From Anarhynchus alexandrinus (lineage: Eukaryota > Chordata > Aves > Charadriiformes > Charadriidae), in assembly GCA_008711295.1 (NCBI GenBank), contig VUYV01000061.1:3437981-3501980 (forward strand): DNA of 64,000 nt. The letters run 5' to 3'. Under the pieces are notes generated by a model, which saw only the letters and a program-made list of their open reading frames with translations, did no database searches and was not told the DNA's origin. Both the position numbers and the translations under genes were made by a program. Positions 47,104-60,797 of the stretch are shown piece by piece (within the stretch, counting starts at the first letter, position 1; every line of letters begins with the position of its first letter).

Positions 47104-50100
47104 GTTACCTTCTGTGTGCTAGTAATGAGTGAAGAAACTTAATCAACACAGCCTAAATCCAGAGAAACAATGTAAACTAAAACCTGTGAAGCACAGAATA
47201 ATGAACATGCGGGGAAATGGCAATTAACACTGAAAAGCTGAAATGGATTCAGAAGACAACTAGACTGTTTTCTTTAGAAGCAGAGCACTAAAACAGTCTG
47301 GTAACATACAAGTGAGTGAATGTAAACATAAACAGAAAAAGAGCAATCATTTTTAGCCAGATGTTTCTCCCCCCCACCCCCTCCAAATATTTTGCAATCT
47401 GCAATGTAGTACATGCTTTGGGTGAGAAATGGTGGGGAGAGAAGGAATAAAATCATTTGTAAACATCTTACATTTGTGTTGCAGTTTATAATATGCCTCT
47501 TGTCATACTTTACATGTAGAATCAATTGTCCCTGCAGGCTGAAGTCAGCTGCTGCACTTCTCTAGCGAAGTCAGCCTACCTTTCTTCAACTAGATGAGGC
47601 ATGTAATTGGTGATGGGTTTTATCACCAGCCATGGAACTTACTCATTTGAGAATAGACCCCGAATTTTATTTATATTGCTGGCTCAAGGCAGGATAGTGT
47701 CTGAATGTCAAATCAAGGAGTTTCCTGGGTTCGTTTGCACATTTTTAACCTTTTGTATACAGGCATAAAAGGAAAGGGGACTCTGGCTCAAAAGGAGGCA
47801 AGAAGAGGCTGTCTTTTCTGTGTCTGGATTGTGCACAATCTGTTAAGGATCTGCTCATTCAAAGTAAATCCAAATGCATGACAAACTCAACTCCTTTTAT
47901 GGGGGTTTGTTCATACCACTACTGTTGCACCCCCTTGGGACTTATATCTTTCCAATATTTACAATATCGTATTATGCACTCTTGAGAGCATTGCCAAGTC
48001 CTGCATTGGCAACTTGAATGCTAGCTTCTCTCCACTTTTGTCCTTCTCCCTCTCTCTTAAAAATCACGCAGGTTACTCTTCCACTTACTCAATATTTTTT
48101 TTTGTATTTGCATGCCTGGGAATGAAGCATGGTGTTCCTACTACCCCTACAGCTGAGGCACACTTGTTTCTTTTGGCTAATGTGAGTGGGACTTTTGCAA
48201 CTTCAGTCTAAAATTGTTTCAACTATCAGTTATTTTTCAACATTTGCATTTAATATCTATGTCACTTCCATGGAATAAGTTTTCCTGGTTTATCTGAATA
48301 TTAAGTAGCCAGTATTTTTCTAAAATTTAATTTACTGGGTAATTTTCCATAGTCCAGTTCTTTTGTTTCTCTTTGATAATGTTTTGTATCCCCTTCCATT
48401 TTGGCTTAATCTTTATATATCATTCTGTGCTGTTTATTACCTTATTGTAATGATTAATGAAGATGGAAACCATCACAATACCTTATATTGATCCTCATTT
48501 CCTATCTAGATTAACCAGCTCATGATATAGCCTTTCTGCTTGTGAATCTATCCGGTGAAAGACTTTTAAGTGAAAGCCTTTTGTTACCAAGTCAGTCTGT
48601 TTGCTATGGGAATAGAATACCTTGAGATAGTGAAGGAAAAAGAAGAAACATACTCTGTAGCTACCTACATGTGTCCTGTAGGGTAGGTTGGTTGGGTTTT
48701 CTCATAGTTCATTTCCATAATATTTTGTTTTAATAAGTCCAAGAAGATGACAAGGATGATGATGTGTCCATAATTGGCTTCCAGGAAAAGAAATTGGCTT
48801 CTGATTAGCAGCTAGTGTTTTGGTGACACATGCATGATGAAAAACTGACTAGAGGGCTACAGAAGTAGACAGTTCTTCTGTTTTCACCAATTCTTATACT
48901 ACATTCTTGTGGTCTATTGCTAACACTATTTCCCTAACCCCAGATTACTTTATTTCCTCGGGAGCACTTAAAGTTTTTTCAGATAGCCTTTGAAATTTGC
49001 CTTTCTTATGGATTTCCACCAACCTTCAATGCCACACTGTCCAATCACTTCATAAAGTGTTGGAAAGTAGCCACAATGCTGAAGGGGAATTGAGGCAGAG
49101 AAAATAGATTATATAAGGTCATAAAATGTTCGTAGTAAAATGAAAGCAACCCGTCTCTATTCATCCTCAGCTGAAGGTTATTCTACTTTCCCTAGGAAAA
49201 TGTATCTTGTCAAAATTTCTGTGAAGCTTAGGAAACTTAGTTCCCTGTGGTATTTCTGGCACCACACTTCTGGCAAAGCAGTGTAAGCTACACCAAGTAT
49301 TCCGACACACAATGTCTGCTTTCAGATATTTCACTATCCCCCTGTCTCCAATTTTACTAGTTAGACCGACAAAAATACAGTTTCCTTTCCTACAGGGAAA
49401 ATGGTGGAAGTGACAGTGATGCCCACTTCTCGCTATGCTTTCCACCTGAATGCTTCTTTACTGCAAACACTGTGCCTTTGTTTTAAAACAAAGAAGCCAG
49501 TTTCTTTGTTAAACATTCTTCTTCCTTGGTTAAGGAATGCAGTTTTAGGAGAACAAATACACATCTAGCCAAGAAACATTTACTAAAATGCCCTGAAGAA
49601 TGCACCATTTTTAATATTGAAACATCCCATTGTGAAAGGGAGACTGGAGTAATCTCTAGATGATTCTTTTATTTTCTGGACACAATTGTAATTTGTCCTA
49701 AAAGAATTTTAGAAAAAAAAGTGTGTCTGCGCTCAAGTGTATTTTTGTGTGTGTATGTAAGAGGAAAAAGGGAGTTTTGTCTTGTCACCTATAGAAAAGA
49801 CTCAGGACCTGAACAGAGAGTCCTTAGGGGTCTTGTATCACAGCAATCCATCAAGGCTGAATCTATATTAGGAGGCCAATCTGCATAAGCACGTTAACAT
49901 ATTTTGATGATGTATTTTTGGTTTGGTTAAGTTGTGAATTCTGTGGTGCCCGAGGAGTTGGAAATTATTTTTCTCGTTCTTACCTGTTTTACCAATGAAT
50001 GATCAATGAATTTTTATGTATGATTTAGATTTTTAGATATTTATAGAAATCATCACGCTAGCTGTGTACGACAATTTTTCTCCCTATTCTGTCTTGCTGC

Positions 50101-53100
50101 TTTTAAGTGTTTAAAGCTGGTAAGCAAGAAAGGTGACTTTTAGTCTATTGGATGGCTGACCTTTCTGGCAAAGCAAATGGAGGGTTTAAAACGGATTTTA
50201 CATGCCTGCTTTTTGAACTATGGTAACATAGCTCAAAATAATGTGTGATAGGTACAGTGTACTGCAATGGGTAAGGTTATGTTTCAGTCTATACTAGCAA
50301 CATTGATAATCACATTATCCTCCGTAAATTTGTATTTCTGTTGACATTTTGCCATTTGAAACTTTATTCGTTGCCCTGTGGTGTTTTACATTTGTTTTAT
50401 AAATGACATATGCACAAAGCTATGCCATGGTCTAGAAGAAGGGGAAAAAAAATCTAATATTAAGCCCTAAAGGCATCTGTTCAGTAACCTGTAGCTGAGA
50501 GTAAGGCAACCATGCTGCCATCTGTTATATTTTCTGTATGATGGCTGTTGCCCTCGTTGTAGGTTATTGCAGGTCTCAAAGGGCTGTGCTCACTTTGCCT
50601 TTGAGCCATTTTCTAGAAAATAAAAAATATCTTGCATTTTCTCCTGTCACTGCACAAGCTGTATTGTAAAGATTGCTTCAATTACCAGATCACTTATGTT
50701 TTTTTTAAGCAGAATTGATTTTGTTTTTGTGTTGTATAGATGAAAGTGAGCCCTCTAAAAGGCTTTGAAAGTGCTATGTTGTTGTACTTTCAAGTACCTG
50801 AATGCCTTGCATGACTTTGCATAACGGTATGACATTATTTACTATTTATTTCAGATATTTAGTCATAAAAAACCTCTTCTGAGGAACCATCTGCCATCTG
50901 TGTACAACAAAAGCAAGACATTCCTTAGAGCTGAATGTTACAAAACAAAAATATAAAACAACATGTATACCAGGGTTTTTTTTTGAGTCTTGTTGCAGCA
51001 GCTAATCTTTCATGATCTTTGTCAAAATAAGTCAGATGTTTTATGAAGAAAAAAGTTACTCTCTTCAGTCAGTGTGTTCATGGCTCTGCTAAGTGTGAAA
51101 GGTGCGATACACTGCTGTGGTCCTTCTCAGATAGTAATTTCATTTCTTTGCCAAGACTAACAAACCGGAAGGAAAACCCCCCACCTTTTCACCAATATTT
51201 GGATTTCAACTGTGGCTTTTCTTTGCAGCAGAATTTTCCTCACTTTTCTGGATGCAAGACGAAAACATTTCATGGCTCTGTGAGGATGAAACACTTATTT
51301 TTGAGGGAAGAAAGAGTCCAGACTTTTCAGAGCCCTTTCATGACCCCTACTTCATTAAATCACAAATGAAGGGCAAAAATGTTCTCCCCCACCCTCCTCT
51401 TCTTGTTTATTTTGTTTTTAAGAGAACAAAATGACATCTTCTCCAACATGAAAGATTTATTAAAGCTAATAGATCTTCAGGGAAATATTCCCAAATCAAG
51501 TAATAACATTGAAAGAGACTGGGGTGGGGGAATTTATAATCCTTTCGTTAAATTCCTTCCAGGAAAATCTAGTCTGCTGAAATCTGAATGTTTTGGAAGA
51601 TGTAATTGTAAATTCAGTACTTACAACTCAGTGCTTCAGCTCAGTACTTACAACTCAGCGCTGTTGAGAGAGTGTGGGGGTGTGAGGAACAACAGAGCTT
51701 TTCATCCGGACAGACTACAATGGCAATCATGTCCCGAGCCAGCTCCTCTGTTGTTTACCACCAAGTGAATTCCTATAACAGTGGCAGCAATTTGAAGCAT
51801 AATATTATGAAAGCCCTCGCTGCACCATTTAGCATCTTTTAATGTCATTTAACAGCTGAAAACAAAGATGACAACAGGCATCCTATCAGGCAGTTAGTGT
51901 TTGGCAGAATAACTTCAGAAACAAAACTAGCAAACACTTTTTGAGTTGCAGTTTACTAACAAGTAATGTAGGCCATCTCCTTGCATATTTTACCTTATGA
52001 TCTCCGACTTGAAGAAATGAGTGGTAATACGCTAAACTATTCACTGTTTCTTGAGTATGTTTGAATGAAAGCAACTGCAGCAGAATCTGGCATTTCCTTA
52101 ACCAAGATATGCAATTCCTGTGAGGTGAGCAATAGATTAGATTAACCAGTGTCTCATTTCAGATACAACCCTTATCTCTCTCCATTTCATCTTTTGTAAA
52201 TGCTTTCCTGTAATTTAAAATGGTATTTCCTGGTTCATCTCAGTGATTTAGGTATCCTGAAGAGCAAAGGAAGAAGACAAGCCTGTTTGGAGGGGGAAAA
52301 GGAAGCGGAGGGTCCTGCAGCAGGGCTTGGAAGAGGGCAAGGGAGGTCAGGGCACTTGTTTGAGATGGACCACCACCTATGTGTTACATGTTCAGTCCCT
52401 GTGAACCTACTAAATGAGAAACATGAAGTGCTGGGCCTCTAATTAGTTATAACTTAGTTAGAGTGGATTTAGAGGCCGGTCTCTTCTGAGCCAAAATAAG
52501 ACAAACCTATGCTATTGTAGACCTATTGGAATAAAATAGATAAGAAGGTCTAAATCATTTGAACAATGAAGTACAGACTCAGTTTCTGAGATATTTCCCT
52601 GTATTTTTCAACGAACAATAGTAGATTTAGATTCCAGTTTCATCTTAGCAAATGGCTTATGTGAACCTTAGTGTATCAAACCTTTCTTTACAGCTTCTGT
52701 AGATTTTCACTCTTTGGTGGAAAGATGAAGGGCAATAAACAGAGATAACTATTTCTCCCTGTGGGGGTGCAGTATGTGTATTTTTGAACTGTAACCATTT
52801 TCAGCTGCAGGAAGGATTATCAGGTAACTGCTCCTCCCTCACACACACAGCGTGAGGACAGCGACAGTTCAGAAAACAGCAGCCAGTTCCATATCTGAGT
52901 ATCTTTTCTTCTTATCCTCCATGGCAATAGTTTCTCAGTGTGGAGTTGCTGAATACAGAGAGAACCTGAAATGTGAATGAGTGCAATTATTCTTTTCATT
53001 ACTTTGTTAGTGCTGGTATGTAACTTAGATAAAGTTTGTCCAAGAGTAGGAAATGTGTGATTAACTGAAACCAGAAACGTTTTCTAGTTGCAATGAAAAA

Positions 53101-55866
53101 ATCTGGTTTAGAATTGATAGAAAATATCTATTTTCTATCTAACCCAGTCCATCTCCTCAAAGTGGACATTTTGGAGAAAGCTGTCATGAGAAAAGGAGGC
53201 AGAAGATGCCTAAAGGAGCACTTTGTATTGCTCGGAGTAGGTTTGTTCATATTCCAGAAGCAAAGGTAAGGGAAGCTGGCACAAAAAAACTTGACCTCAA
53301 TCACTTTATCAATGCACAGGAATGCAAAATGGAATTGAATGTGAATAAGAGATGGTAGTGGGTAGAAGAGAAACATCTTCTTCTAGACAGTATTACTTAA
53401 TCTGGGGATTTTTTTTCATTATCCAAGTTACTGATTATATTGTGGCATGTGTGAGGAATCCAGACTCAGGGGGCAGTCTTTGGAATGATGAAGAAAAATG
53501 GAGTGGTGACTAAGTTTCTATTTTTATAAGGGCTTTTGCAGTCTTTTGCCAGTTGGTCACTGAGGCTATGGCTTAAACTGTATTAAAACATTTAAAGCCT
53601 CCTACGGTCTCTGGTACTTTTCTTTACTGCTGTTCATGGATTTGGTGCCTTGGCAGCTGGCTTACGCTATCAAACCATGTGCACAGTGTGTCCAATTTTA
53701 TATGTAAAAAAGGTGAAGTTTATAAAGCCATGATGCTCAAAAGCTGAAATCTCTGCTAAACACTACCATGCAAGATACAGAGCCCTTTATTACTGCTTTA
53801 AAAAGGCAGAGGAAGAAACAAAGCTTTTATAAAAGCAATCCTTTCAAAGCTGACTTTAAGAATCTAGACTAGAAAGCCTTGTTTTCTGAATTACAGACAC
53901 CTTTTTCTGTTTATTCAGAAAAATCTATTTAAAATTAACCTTTTGAAAATGGCTAGGGGCAACTCTAATCTGTTATGTGATGTCTTCCAACTTCATGTTT
54001 GGTAATTAATTCATTTTAATTTCCCATCTGTTTATCCCCGAACTCATCTTTTGACACATTCAGTCTTCTTTAGTCTTTTACCATTTACTTTGTAAAGTTT
54101 TCTCCTGGCCTTTTCTGCTAAACCTAGGCTGCTTGGGAATCACTTCATGCCATTTTCCTCTCTTTATCCACTTGCTGTGCTTTCCTTATGCTGCAGACAT
54201 GTCCAAGGAAGAGGCTGCTGCTCTGAGGAAATGACACAATATTGAGAATGACAAAGGTTCTTGCAAGGAGTGAGAGAAGAGACCCTGAAGATTCGTCGTA
54301 ATAGTACTGGGGAAGAGAGGGAGAGAGGTAGGTGCTTGTGCACTTTACTCTTCCTCCAAGTCTAAAGAAGAAGCCTTGTCAGTAACTCACTGCTCCTTCT
54401 GTTCCATGTTGTCACTGAAGAGAAGGAAACTTCCCTCTAACTAGTGGGGTTTCAGAAACCATGGACCATTTGAAATGGGCTGTGGCAAGCTGTTTTCACA
54501 GAAGCTCAGAAAGAATGAAGAAAGGGTGATTACAGGTACATAGATGTATAAAAATGCATTGATTCGCTCGACACTCCCGCACACAGTGTGCCCTGGAGTA
54601 CCAGCTGCCAGGACTATGACACCATTAGAGTTGTTGCCACATTGATTAACCAAACCATCTGTCACTGTAAGATAAACGTGAGGATTTTTTTTTCTAGACA
54701 ACAGAGAGCATCCAAAAATCAACAAGACTTGATTACTCAGTATGACAAAGCCAACATAAATGCCCTTGGGACAGCATCTTATTTGATATCTTTAAGTATC
54801 ACATAACAGGGTTCACACCAAAAAAAAATTAATCGGTCCTGCCCACAGAAATGTTTGCTCAGTTAAAAGCATTTCAAGCTGCTGCAGGTAGGAAAATAAA
54901 ACCTTTCTCAAAGGATGCTATTGTCTGCCCCATCATTGTCAGAATTTCGGATCAAGTAGGTTCAAATCTCAGGAGCTGAAAATACTGAATGACAGTATCT
55001 GATACAGCAGTTGATGTGACCAATGCTGGACAGCTTGTGTCTTTATTGAAGAAAAATTACTTTTCTGTAAATCTGTTCCAGGGCTCTCAGCAGGTTAATG
55101 GCCATTTCAGATGTTTTAGAAGGCAATCAAAGATATCCATGAACAGTGGGTAGAGCATTCAGTAATCTCCCCAAGTCAGTGATAGGAAAAAATAACAGCA
55201 TGGTCCTTCAAAAACACTATGTAATTCCTTATGGATTCCCTACCTTAGACACCTCCAACCTTTTGATGTTAAGAAAATATCTAAAAACCAGTATCAGATT
55301 CCCTCTGGAGCCCATAATAGTGTATGCTTTATTTAAAGCTGGTGAATGATGTGCGTGTTTAGAATTACTTTGTGACCACACAAGTTCTTGAGATGTTCCT
55401 GGTCGCACTGCAAAAGAGTGCTTGTTGTAATTGGAAGAGCGAGATTAAGAGTAGAAGTGGGAAGTTTCCTGATGAGCCAGCAGTCTGTTCCTGCTGACAT
55501 TCACTGTCCTGACATATTTGAACTGCTTTGCTGACACAATTGGCAGCTAAATGAACTGCACTGTTCCTTTCATGACTGAAATATGCATGACAAGGTAGAA
55601 GGCCTGGGGAATAGCCTTCTTCAGACCAAGGGAAGCCTGCAGTTAGCTCTTGCTTCTGAATGCCAGAGGAACAGTTAAATTCTTCAGGAAGTTGCACGTA
55701 GTCCATGAAAAAACAATCTTCTGAAATGTAGGACTATGTCTCTTGTAAGCTCTGTAAACCAACACAAGACAGAACATCTCTGATCAACAAGAGCTTCATC
55801 TGTGCTTGTGAGTGCTTAATTTTAATGACTAAATTTAATTCCTGGTATGGCTGTGGGAGCAAAAAA
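47104..55866. other. Intergenic DNA, no gene or recognised repeat
   Basis: About 8.8 kb of AT-rich sequence with chance open frames up to 129 codons (51379-51768) that show no domain, and one short tandem duplication. No CR1 hallmark was seen. The lack of recognisable repeats over this length is compatible with old unique sequence. Confidence 0.6.
51615..51662. repeat. 27-bp imperfect tandem duplication
   Basis: CAGTACTTACAACTCAG starts at 51615 and again at 51642, followed by TGCT and CGCT respectively. Two units only; no function inferred. Confidence 0.85.
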
Positions 55867-56850
55867 ATCATAGAATCATAGAATGGTTTAGGTTGCAAGG
55901 GACCTTAAAGATCATCCAGTTCCAACCCCTCTGCCATAGGCAGGGACACCTCCCACTAGACCGGGTTACTCAAAGCTCCATCCAACCTGGCCTTAAACAC
56001 TTCCAGGCATGGGGCATCCACAACTTCTCTGGGAAACCTCTTCCAGTGTCTCACCGCCCTCACAGTAAAGAATTTCTTCCTGTTATCTAATCTAAATCTA
56101 CCCTCTTTCAGTTTAAAACTGTTACCCCTTGTCCTATTGCTGCACTCCCTGATAAAGAGTCCTTCCCGATCTTTCCGGTAGGCCCGCTTTACGTACTGGA
56201 AGGCTGCTATAAGGTGTCCCCGGAGCCTCCTCTTCTCCAGGCTGAACAAATCCAACTCTCTCAGCCTGTCTTCTTCATAGGAGAGGTGCTCCAGCCCTTG
56301 GATCATCTTTGTGGCTCTCCTCTGAACTCGCTCCAACAGGTCCATGTCCTTCTTATGTTGAGGCCCCCAGAGCTGGACACAGTACTCCAGATGGGGTCTC
56401 ACCAGAGCGGAGTGGAGGAGGAGAATACTTCCTCAACCTGCTGGCCACGCTTCTTTTGATGCAGCCCAGGATGCGGTTGGCTTTCTGGGCTCAAGCACAC
56501 ATTGCCTGCTCATGTTGAGTTTCTCATCAACCAGCACCCCCAAGTTCTTCTTGGCAGGGGTGCTCTCAATCCATTCTCAGCCCAGGCTGTATTGGTGCTT
56601 GGGATTGCTCCAATCCAGGTGTAGGACCTTGCACTTGGCTTTGTTGAGCTTCATGACATTTGCATGGGCCCACCTCTCAAGCCTGTACAGGTCCCTCTGG
56701 ATGTCATTCCCTCCCTACTGTATGTTGACCACACTGCACAGCTTGGTGTCATCAGCAAACTTGCAGAGGGTGCATTCAATGCCAATGTCCATGTCACCAA
56801 CAAAGATTTTAAACAGTGATGGTCCCAATACTGACCCCTGAGGAAAAATG
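55867..56850 (-). mobile_element. CR1 LINE, 5'-truncated, about 980 bp, the best preserved copy
   Basis: The + strand starts ATCATAGAATCATAGAATGG, then GGTTGCAAGGGACCTTAAAG. The minus strand has an open ORF2 tail (55956-56402, 148 codons, with words [15 protein letters not shown] and [19 protein letters not shown]). The reversed FADD box (TTGGTGTCATCAGCAAA) lies near 56743-56759, and similarity continues to the reversed QGSVLGP-like region at about 56840. Frame breaks upstream of the tail show it is inactive. Confidence 0.94.
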
Positions 56851-59800
56851 TTGGTGGTTTTTTTTTTTTTATATTTGCTGTTAAAAGTTTAGGAGAGAAA
56901 GGTGAAAGAAGAGAGTTTTCTTACATAGGAAAAGTAGCTACTAGTTTAGACAATTAGCAAAACTAGGCCTTGGGCCTAACCTTTTCTTTGTACAGCAAGA
57001 CACTGCCAGAATTATCTCTTCTCTGTGGTTCATATTCTCAACGTATTTTTTTTTCCACAATAACTGTTTGCCAGACAACTGAATGAAATAATTTCTAAAT
57101 CTTTCAGGCCCGAGAAAAGTCTCAGGTTTCATATGCATGCAGTCAGTCACTGGCCTACATTTCTGTATAGTCACTCATTTTCAGATGTTTTTCTTGCTCC
57201 TACCTCTGTCGACACTCTTGGTTGCTCTGCTTTTCATCTCTTGTTTTTCTGTCTTGAGAAAGCAAGGAGATAGCGTCTCTTCATTCCTCTCCTCTCCTGT
57301 GTTAACGCATTGAGATGCTATGTTCCCATCTTACAGTAGAAAGCTTGTCTTGGACATAAACAGGCATTGTATATGCACAATTCCTGACATTCAGTTCATC
57401 CCATAAAATTCGTTAGCTATCCAGCACTTCAGTAGGATGACATTAATTCTCAGGTCAGAAACCAACATCACCTTCAGCTTGTTCTCCTGTGCTTGGAGCA
57501 TGACAGAGCAATAGATGGTTCCCTTTTCATTAACCCTCATATCTATATATATGTGTGTTTGTGTAAGCTTAAGAGGCAAGCAGAAAGAAAGGGTGGGCTT
57601 ATGGAATTAAATCTTTAGTTATTATAATGTGAGACAGTGAGATACTGCCTGAACCAGAGGAATTACCAAGGGTAAAGATAAAGCAAAAATTTCCATTGAA
57701 TCATGTATAAAGGTAAAAATGAAGATTTCACATCTGTGAATGTCTTCTTTTCAATGTTAGGGAAAAGGTCTTTGCCATACTGATTTAAGAGTTAGGAAAT
57801 ACCAGAGGTAGTCTTTAGAAGCAATCTATTAAAATGTCATGTTGTTTAGACCATCCCTTTTCTCACTTCCCACAAAGTATATAGATGCTCCATTCAGAAC
57901 TTCTCTGCAGGTTTTCCTTTGAGTGTCTCAGCAGGTATAAGAATAGGCAATTCTACATAAGAAAAGTGACCTTTAGTTAGATTTTATGCCAGATGTGTCA
58001 TCATGTGTATCTGTACACACTCTATCTCTGCTTTCTGTTTGGAGTACTCCTACCCTATGCCTTGAAATATTTAGACTTTTTGCCCAATAGATTTATTAGG
58101 TTTCAGGTGCAGACTGCATTCATTTTTGCATGTGAACATTTTTCAATTTTAAATTATTCTCTGCAGTATGTCTTTGTCACCACTTGGAAGCTCAGGAGCT
58201 CTGAAATAATGGATTCATCAGCTGAAATGACATTGGCCTCTACTGAAGTTTCTGTGCTTTCTCTTGCATGATAAAGAACTGTACAAATAATTGTCAGGAA
58301 AACGTTGTCCCTGAGAGGAGAGATTTAAAAGGAGGTCATAGCTGTGTGAGGGCAAAAGATTCCTTGTGTTCTAATATGAGGACAAAAAACAGTAAGTGCT
58401 AGCTAGAAGACTGCAAATTTGGGACATTGCTGCCAGGTGCTCTGCAGAGTTCTGAGAAATTAATTGGCTTCATTTATTGCTGAGGATTCACCTTTCTTCA
58501 CTCAAATGTTATTTTGAGCAGATAGTGATGCTTTTTTTTTGGTTTGTTTTGTTTTCCCCCAAACCAGCAGGTTTACATGCAGCTGTTGTTTCAAAAACTG
58601 AGCATGATTTTACGTGTGCAAAGTGACAGATGCTAAAGACTCAGAGAAATATTACATGTATATACATATTGTTGAACAAATACCTCATTGAAACAAGAAC
58701 GACAGTATTACTGTTAACGTTGTGCTATTATTTTCTCTATTTTACTACAGAGATTTTCCTAAGTACTTCATCAGCTCTCTTTTCCATATGTCTCCCATTT
58801 GCAACATTGAAGTAACATGCCTTCAAAATAGTGATGGAGAAAATCTCTCTCGAAGGAGAACTGATTCTCAGATACAAGTACTTTGAAATGTGGAGATTGT
58901 TTGGAGGCTAGAAAGGTGCTTGCTACGTCTCTTTAACAGCTTCTCTATGCAATATCTACACAGAGGGTATAATAAAAAGGTCTTTATGCATGAGCAGGGG
59001 TTTAATACTAATAAACAAATTTTGTTGTTATAACTAGTGATATTCTTGTATAGAATGTCTTTTTAAATAATGCATCCTTGCACACATTTTATAATATAAC
59101 ACAATATAAATATTGCAATGAGAATACTTGCAGTAATCAGTATGGAAAAATATCCTTGATGCTTTCCTGCTTCTTTTTTACAAGTCCTTCAATTCTTGTT
59201 TGATGCTCAGTGACTATATTCTGAGGCGGTACATTCAGCAATTATTTGTTTTTTCAGCAATAACTTTCAAACTTAAGAAGCGTTAAGCGCCCCTAAAGGT
59301 TGTACAGAAAACGCTTTTTAGGAGGAATGAAGAAATAATTGTTGTGGCGACCACATCTTGGCTGGAAGATATTGAAAAGTACTCCAAATCCCACTGAAAT
59401 AGGTGGAAAGATTTTCATTGACCTCAGTGAATTTAGGAATGAGCCAATTAAAAGCTGATAGCCTCAAATTCTCTCCCTAGTAGTAATAATACTTAATACC
59501 TATTACACTGGTAAGTACCTCTGTTTCTCTGTGCTCCTTGCTACTCTCCAGATGTTGTGATGAGCACATGCTGTGTTTCTTTCCTCTGGCCCTGAAATGT
59601 TAACAGATTTCTACATGATATGTGCTTTGACTCTAAGAGACTGTAGGTGATGCAGGAAAGCAAGAGAGCTTTATTTTTGTGAATACATTAAGGTTAATTC
59701 CTATTAATTAATATTAATTTGCTGATTTTCTTTTTCTCAGTCCTGTTATTGCGGCTACAAAACCCACTAACAATTTTATATATAATAGTATTAGCATAAG

Positions 59801-60200
59801 CTGCTTTTCTTCTGCTTTTTTACTAGATTCTTTACCTGACCACCTTTTTATTGCCTCTGCTACGTGAGGAAGAGATTGCTTCCTGATAGGGCTTCCTTGT
59901 TGGAAAGCAGAGATTAACTTTCACTGTTAATAACATAAGCCTAAGCAGGAAAACACCAGGGAATTTTTTTCATAATTAGAATGTATTTCATTGTGTATAT
60001 TCACAGCCACTTTGTTTATAGTATGCTTAGACACAAATAAGTTGGCTGAACTAGTTTTTAAAATAATTAATAAATTAAAAGTATTTTGATCCCCAGCTTT
60101 TAAGCTGAGACACACATTATCCTTTCTAAATGGCAACAAGAGCTGAGTGACAGATATGAAATATTGGTCTGTTTCCCAGTTTATATGTAGTCCTCCCTCG

Positions 60201-60243
60201 AAAAAAAACCAAAAAAAAACCCAAAAAAAAACCCAAGAAAAAA
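60201..60243. repeat. Phased A-tracts (A8-9 C2-3)n
   Basis: Four runs of eight or nine A's are separated by CC or CCC with a spacing of 10-12 bp. This is close to the helical repeat, so intrinsic DNA curvature is expected. It is flanked by ordinary AT-rich DNA. Confidence 0.85.
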
Positions 60244-60654
60244 GAGATTGAAAGGAATAAAATATATTTATTTAAACTATTTGAAAGTGAAATAAATGGC
60301 AAACCCAAGCACAGCTTGAAATGGGAAGTAGAAGTTCGCATTTATTTTCCCAGGAAGGATTTTTTTACTAAATCAGTCAGGTAAGCCAAAGGAATGCAGA
60401 TTCAGAAAACTCTTCACTGTTTCCTAAAAGGCATTTTTCATGATAAAGAAAAAGTTTTCATGGTATTTTTCACTCAAGTATACTGAAGTAACGGATGCTG
60501 CTATAGTATATTTTCAAGGGGCTCCGTCAGGTGTTTGTATGGACCACAACATGTGTACAAACCATGTCTCTTAAGATTATTCATGATGTCACATCACAAA
60601 GGTATTGGTGTGATTGGTATCAGTGCTGTTGGTGCTATTGGTACTAAACAGTGG

Positions 60655-60797
60655 GCAGACAAGTTCCTTCATTTGGTTGGATGGGGCTTTAAGCAGCCTG
60701 GTCTAGTGGAAGGTGTCCCTGCCCATGGCAGGGAGGTTGGAACTAGATGATCTTTAAGGTCCCTTCCAACCTAAACAATTCTGTGATTCTGTGATTC
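60655..60797 (+). mobile_element. CR1 LINE 3'-terminal fragment
   Basis: Contains GCCTGGTCTAGTGGAAGGTG, CCCTGCCCATGGCAGGGAGG, TTGGAACTAGATGATCTTTA and the CR1 terminus ATTCTGTGATTCTGTGATTC. The left limit is approximate. Confidence 0.92.

Noticed and set aside
51043..51768. Three overlapping open frames of 60-129 codons
   Set aside because: Different frames, no domain, no codon pattern; not supported as a gene.
55956..56402. 148-codon open frame, minus strand
   Set aside because: CR1 ORF2 tail.
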